The notes below the pieces were generated by a model that worked only from the letters and a program-made list of their open reading frames with translations, made no database searches and had not been told where the DNA came from. A DNA stretch of 62,781 nt, taken from IMG/VR virus record IMGVR_UViG_3300036840_000070, positions 1 through 62,781 of that record. One strand, given 5' to 3'. Below are positions 60,783 through 62,781 of this stretch, one piece after another. The translations under genes and the position numbers were made by a program. The number at the start of each line of letters is the position of its first letter. The stretch's first letter is position 1. The stretch is from a virus.

Positions 60783-60828
60783 GGCGGTGCTTCTTTCCGT
60801 GGGCCCCGCCAGGTTTGGCGGTTAGGCG
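60783..60828 (-). repeat. Start-associated leader repeat, copy 5
   Basis: AACCGCCAAACC, about 17 bases, AAGAAGCACCGCC, ATG 60782. Confidence 0.7.
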
Positions 60829-61075
60829 GGGCTCACGAAGGACATCCTAGCTCCGGGATCGGGCTGCGCCGTGCAGTGAGACCGAATCTCGGTCGCTTTC
60901 GATCCCGGTTTGAGGCGTGCCGAAAGATGGCTCCTGATCCGAGATCTGGTAGCGGGTGGCTAAAGCGGGAAGCAACGGCGCAAGGCTGGGAATGTTGAGG
61001 GCATCGGCGCAGACCACTCACACGCGCACGCGCGCGCGAATTCCCTTGCAACGCTGAGCGTGCGATAACGCTGTT
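60829..61075. promoter_or_regulatory. Divergent intergenic region
   Basis: About 250 bases with no gene. Contains the inverted repeat GACCGA-ATC-TCGGTC (near 60881), the word GCCGAAAGATG (60919; also 59753), GATCCGAGATC, and toward its end a TTGCAA ... GATAACGCT promoter-like element ending four bases before GTG 61076. Confidence 0.5.
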
Positions 61076-62428
61076 GTGGGGCAAGCGAAGAGCAGCAAGG
61101 GCGGCGCTGCACGTGCAGCGCGTGGCAAGGGCAAGGCTGAGGGCGCGGGCAAGGGCAGCGCGCCGCCGCCATCGCTAGGGCTGGTGGAGGGCCTGGTGCC
61201 CAGCAGCGATCCCACCGCCCCTGACTTCGCCTGGTGGCCCATCGATCGCGTGAGGCCCTGGGTGCAGAACCCTCGCAAGAACGCGCGCGCGGTGCCGAAG
61301 GTAGCCGACAGCATTCGCACCTTCGGCTGGGGCAGGCCGCTCGTGGTCAACATGTGGCCCGGGTGTGAGGGTGAGCTGATCATCGGGCACACGGCGTGGC
61401 TGGCCGCGCAGGAGCTGAGCCTCGAGCGGGTGCCGGTGCGCATCCGCAAGATGGACCCTGCAGCCGCGCACGCGCTGGCGATCGCGGATAACAAGCTGGG
61501 TGAGATCAGCGACTGGGATCCCGATGAGCTCGGGCGCATCGTGGGCTCGGGTGAGATCAGCGCAGCGCACCTCGAGGTGGCGGGCTTCAGCGCGGCGGAG
61601 CTGCGCGCGCTGGACGGTCATCCGCAGATGGACGATGACGACGTGCCCGCACCGCCCGCGGTGCCCATCACGCAGCCTGGTGATCTGTGGCTGCTGGGTG
61701 AGCACCGCCTGCTCTGCGGTGACAGCACGCGCGCTGACCACGTGCAGCTGGTGCTCGCTGGCGGGCAGCCCGAGCTCATGGTGACGGATCCGCCCTATGG
61801 CGTCAGCCTGGACAGCACGTGGCGCGACGAATTCTCACCGGTGAAACAGAAGCACACGGGCAAGATCAGCAACGATACCCGGAACGATTGGACGGAGGCG
61901 TGGGCCCTCTTCAAAGGAAGCGTCGCGTACGTGTGGCACGCGGGCGTCTACGGTGCCGAGGTGGCCGCGCATCTGGCGCGCACGAAGCTGTTCGTGAGGC
62001 AGCAGATCATCTGGGCGAAGGCGGCGCTGGTCATGAGCCGCGGGAACTACCACTGGCAGCACGAGCCGTGTTGGTATGTGGTGCGCAAGGGCAGCACCGC
62101 GAATTGGATCGGTGGGCGTAAGCAGACCACGCTCTGGCAGATCCAATCGAAGGTGGGCTTCACGCAGAAGGGCAACGAGGACATGGACACCACGCACGGC
62201 TCGCAGAAGCCGCTGGAATGCATGGCCCGCCCGATCCGCAACCACCGCGGTGACGTGTACGATCCCTTCATGGGCAGCGGCACCACGCTGATCGCAGCGC
62301 AGAAGCTCGGGCGGCGGTGCTACGGGCTCGAGCTCGAGCCGGCGTATTGCGACGTGATCGTGGCGCGGTGGAAGGCGCTAACGGGCGGTGAGCCCCGGCG
62401 CATCGTGGCGGGTGAGGCTGCGGCGTGA
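61076..62428 (+). CDS. ParB-domain DNA methyltransferase
   Basis: A 450-residue fusion. After a basic Gly/Ala/Lys N-terminus, residues 52-140 form a ParB/sulfiredoxin-like domain (WWPIDRVRPWVQNPRKNARA, then ELIIGHTAWLAAQELSLERV). Residues 205-435 form a beta-class amino-methyltransferase with TDPPYG (DPPY 238-241) and SAM-binding DPFMGSGTT (396-404). Such fusions are common in phages and modify adenine or cytosine. The GTG start is preceded by a likely leaderless promoter. Its stop overlaps the D12 gene start. Confidence 0.88.
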   Translation: MGQAKSSKGGAARAARGKGKAEGAGKGSAPPPSLGLVEGLVPSSDPTAPDFAWWPIDRVRPWVQNPRKNARAVPKVADSIRTFGWGRPLVVNMWPGCEGELIIGHTAWLAAQELSLERVPVRIRKMDPAAAHALAIADNKLGEISDWDPDELGRIVGSGEISAAHLEVAGFSAAELRALDGHPQMDDDDVPAPPAVPITQPGDLWLLGEHRLLCGDSTRADHVQLVLAGGQPELMVTDPPYGVSLDSTWRDEFSPVKQKHTGKISNDTRNDWTEAWALFKGSVAYVWHAGVYGAEVAAHLARTKLFVRQQIIWAKAALVMSRGNYHWQHEPCWYVVRKGSTANWIGGRKQTTLWQIQSKVGFTQKGNEDMDTTHGSQKPLECMARPIRNHRGDVYDPFMGSGTTLIAAQKLGRRCYGLELEPAYCDVIVARWKALTGGEPRRIVAGEAAA

Positions 62429-62781
62429 GTCTGAGCCAGTTTTTCTCCTACTACGGAGCGAAGCACCGGCTGTCGCGGCGCTACCCACGGCCACGCTTCG
62501 GCACCATCATCGAGCCCTTCGCGGGCAGCGCTGGGTATGCAACGCGCTATCACACGCACCGGGTGATCCTCATCGAGAAGAACCCCACCATCGCAGGGAT
62601 CTGGCGCTACTTGCTGAGCGCCAGCACGGCGGAGATCATGCGGCTGCCAGACCTCGAGCCTGGGCAGAAGGTCACGGACCTGCCCATCGCTCAGGTGGAG
62701 CGGGACCTGATCGGCATGTGGCTGCAGATGGGCACGGGTCAGCCACGGCTGCAGCGCTCGAGCTGGGCTGAGCAGCACGAA
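62425..62781 (+). CDS. D12-class DNA adenine methyltransferase, N-terminal half
   Basis: GTG start overlapping the previous stop. Reads SLSQFFSYYGAKHRLSRRYP then TIIEPFAGSAGYATRYHTHR: YYGAK and EPFAGSAG are the SAM-binding motifs of Dam/D12 enzymes. The frame is open to the last base, exactly 119 codons, and continues in frame at base 1. Confidence 0.88.
   Translation, partial: MSLSQFFSYYGAKHRLSRRYPRPRFGTIIEPFAGSAGYATRYHTHRVILIEKNPTIAGIWRYLLSASTAEIMRLPDLEPGQKVTDLPIAQVERDLIGMWLQMGTGQPRLQRSSWAEQHE

Noticed and set aside
1-62781. tRNA genes, rRNA, insertion sequences, integrase or Mu-type transposase
   Set aside because: None could be recognised by eye in any frame or strand. A tRNA scan and profile searches for recombinases would settle this; a hit would change the plasmid-only interpretation.

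Overview
The window looks like one complete circular phage genome of 62,781 bp, cut inside a gene. The reading frame leaving the right edge (62425-62781) continues without a break into frame 1 at the left edge (1-348), giving one D12-type adenine methyltransferase. The DNA is strongly G+C-rich. No integrase or transposase was found. Virion genes are of the Mu-like contractile-tail type: portal DUF935, F-like head protein, I-like protease/scaffold, sheath, tube, gp43/44/45-like, baseplate J and gp48-like. The host is unknown. Many promoters have a TANNNT -10 box 5-8 bp before the start codon, which fits a high-G+C host that tolerates leaderless mRNA (for example Deinococcota, Actinobacteria or related groups); this is only an inference.

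Layout. 1-13.1 kb (+): terminase genes, a sigma factor, and a chain of about 25 small, mostly unrecognised genes joined by ATGA/TGATG overlaps, many with zinc ribbons. 13.2-15.2 kb (-): six small genes. 15.3-32.0 kb (+): portal, protease/scaffold, capsid, neck, sheath, tube, frameshifted tail chaperone, tape measure and hub. 32.1-33.8 kb: a plasmid replicon (iterons plus a TrfA-like initiator) set inside the tail operon. 33.8-38.6 kb (+): spike-like protein, Leu/Pro-repeat protein, paralogous surface proteins, a membrane/coiled-coil protein and a CheY-like receiver. 38.6-46.1 kb (-): endolysin, fibres, Gly-rich adhesin, baseplate and a lipoprotein metalloprotease. 46.1-47.4 kb (+): ParA, a ribbon-helix-helix partner and a third gene, flanked by 8-bp repeat arrays. 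47.4-51.2 kb (-): RecT, methyltransferase and YqaJ nuclease. 51.6-56.8 kb (+): RHH regulator, O-like initiator with internal iterons, DnaB-like helicase, RuvC-like resolvase and small genes. 56.9-60.8 kb (-): small zinc-ribbon genes, five of which share a repeated leader. 61.1 kb to the end (+): a ParB-domain methyltransferase and the D12 methyltransferase.

Interpretation. This appears to be a phage-plasmid. A TrfA/iteron replicon and a ParA-RHH partition locus would maintain the dormant circle, while the O-like gene with its internal origin, the helicase and RecT/YqaJ would drive lytic replication. That is the two-origin logic of P1, but in a Mu-like virion. Exact 8-bp arrays (consensus TGCACGNN) occur at five places: both ends of the par locus and three remote sites, two of them forming the ribosome-binding region of the next gene. 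They are likely RHH binding sites that serve as both centromere and operator. Further regulation is suggested by GATCCATGGATC palindromes in promoter regions, extended -10 promoters whose TG or TA comes from the preceding stop codon, and the repeated start-associated leaders.
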